Source: an uncultured Clostridium sp. (GTDB lineage Bacteria; Bacillota; Clostridia; TANB77; CAG-508). Taken from it: DNA of 64,000 nt. The notes under the pieces were generated by a model. That model ran no database searches. It was given only the letters and a program-made list of their open reading frames with translations, and was not told the DNA's origin. This document shows positions 63,499-64,000 of the stretch, piece after piece (within the stretch, counting starts at the first letter, position 1; each line of letters opens with the position of its first letter). The stretch is taken from NCBI GenBank assembly GCA_947648905.1, contig CANSPP010000002.1:245219-309218 (forward strand). The letters are read 5' to 3'. Both the position numbers and the translations under genes were made by a program.

Positions 63499-64000
63499 CT
63501 ACTCGGCTACGAGCACACTACGAAATCCAAAAGGATATTCAGCAATTCCATTAGAGTCAATTAATCCGAATCAGTCCGATACGAGAAGCACTATTCCAAT
63601 CTCCACCACGTAGAAAGAAAGTTTCTCTCGCTCCGGTAATCAGCATCTAGTGCTTGTCCAAACCACGCATTAGCTTCACCTACATCACTTGAAACTTCAT
63701 ATATTGCATCTCCAAATATCTTACTAAATCCTGGATAAGCTGAGATAAATTCCTTATAGTCTAATGTTGTTGGATTGTATGGATATGCTGTTGCCAAGTA
63801 TGTTGATTGACCATTTGCAAATGCTCCACCATATTTCGTTAAATCTGATACTCCTTCTACATTTAGATATATTGAAGTATATTCTGATAAACATCCACCC
63901 ATATCATATATTCCATATATATTTCCCGTTGTACTTGATTTTGTCCCATTTCCTGTATCTTTTCCATTTTCTACATTGTTCCATGCATATGATGTTCCAT
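63499..64000 (-). CDS. formylglycine-enzyme-fold (SUMF1-like) surface protein, 5' end cut, reading through two CGGA sites
   Basis: The gene enters from the right edge. Visible: AWNNVENGKDTGN, GNIYGIYDMGGCLSEYTS, a Tyr/Ala-rich middle, then, with bases 63635 and 63568 skipped, GARETFFLRGGDWNSASRIGLIGLIDSNG and the PFGFRSVLVAE end. That end is characteristic of SUMF1-like domains in clostridial surface proteins (here probably a binding fold, since catalytic Cys residues are not visible). By analogy with 33021 and 25234 its hidden N terminus may be prepilin-like. Without skipping the conserved end is lost. Confidence 0.8.
63568..63568 (-). other. CGGA +1 site, second in the SUMF1-like gene
   Basis: ATT-C-GGA (IGLI-G-LIDSNG). 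The zero frame stops three codons on. A normal ATC-GGA stands 9 bases before and is not shifted. Confidence 0.83.
63635..63635 (-). other. CGGA +1 site, first in the SUMF1-like gene
   Basis: TAC-C-GGA (DADY-G-ARETFFLRGG). The zero frame stops 14 codons on. Confidence 0.83.

Noticed and set aside
5641-64000. Treating the eleven interrupted genes as ordinary pseudogenes
   Set aside because: All fourteen breaks share the same NNN-C-GGA structure, the frames before and after are fully open and conserved, and no stops or deletions have accumulated.
5641-64000. CGG reassigned to another single amino acid
   Set aside because: A three-base reassignment would keep the zero frame, which runs into stops; homology resumes only in the +1 frame.
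1-64000. CRISPR arrays, tRNA or rRNA genes, insertion sequences
   Set aside because: No regularly spaced direct repeats, cloverleaf-like sequences, rRNA segments or transposase genes with terminal inverted repeats were seen. The Rpn protein is a nuclease-family protein without element ends.

Overview
The window comes from a very AT-rich, endospore-forming, anaerobic Firmicute, most likely an uncultured gut member of the Clostridia. Almost every gene is on the minus strand. The sporulation genes (the whole spoIIIA operon, spoVS, ytfJ), the oxygen-independent metabolism (adhE, ferredoxin-type thioredoxin reductase, feoAB, high-molecular-weight rubredoxin) and a bile salt hydrolase support this. 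No tRNA, rRNA, CRISPR array or intact insertion sequence was seen.

Layout. 1-4.9 kb: DUF5662, mutS, miaB, rpmE. 5-7.7 kb: two small membrane proteins, then plus-strand VanW-like and D-Ala-D-Ala carboxypeptidase genes. 7.8-17.6 kb: response regulator, histidine kinase, ABC ATPase and giant FtsX permease, then a YhgE-like / MMPL pair. 17.7-22.1 kb: ytfJ, DUF2953, scpA, recX, hicAB, recA. 22.2-31.4 kb: solute-binding protein, spoVS, ymdB, a prepilin-like leucine-rich-repeat protein, rny and a large adenosine-deaminase-like protein. 31.6-41.4 kb: Rpn nuclease, a second prepilin-like surface protein, spoIIIAA-AH and a membrane-anchored unknown. 41.4-49 kb: yebC, tcdA, an Lsa-type ABC-F, a MATE-kinase fusion, thioredoxin genes, a decayed MATE copy and bile salt hydrolase. 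49-64 kb: a second ABC-F, XRE regulator, acetyltransferases, feoBA, TetR, a GntR-controlled ABC exporter, rubredoxin-flavoprotein, kinase plus adhE, XRE, and a partial formylglycine-enzyme-like surface protein.

The main discovery candidate is a translational one. Eleven genes look frameshifted, at fourteen places in all. Every one has the same structure: one extra C directly before an in-frame glycine codon GGA, so the zero frame reads NNN-CGG-A and the protein homology resumes as NNN-(C)-GGA. Removing one base per site restores the full family-length protein in all ten complete genes. In a manual scan of all coding strands, CGG occurs in frame only at these fourteen sites and once elsewhere (5431-5433). 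This fits either +1 frameshifting at an unassigned CGG codon or four-base decoding of CGGA as glycine. Three of the sites lie in spoIIIAA and spoIIIAC and one in feoB, so sporulation and iron uptake would depend on it.

Smaller signals include a family of REP-like hairpins (one inside the spoIIIA operon), attenuator-like leaders before both MATE genes, a palindrome shared by three promoter regions, and operators placed inside the hicAB and gntR promoters.
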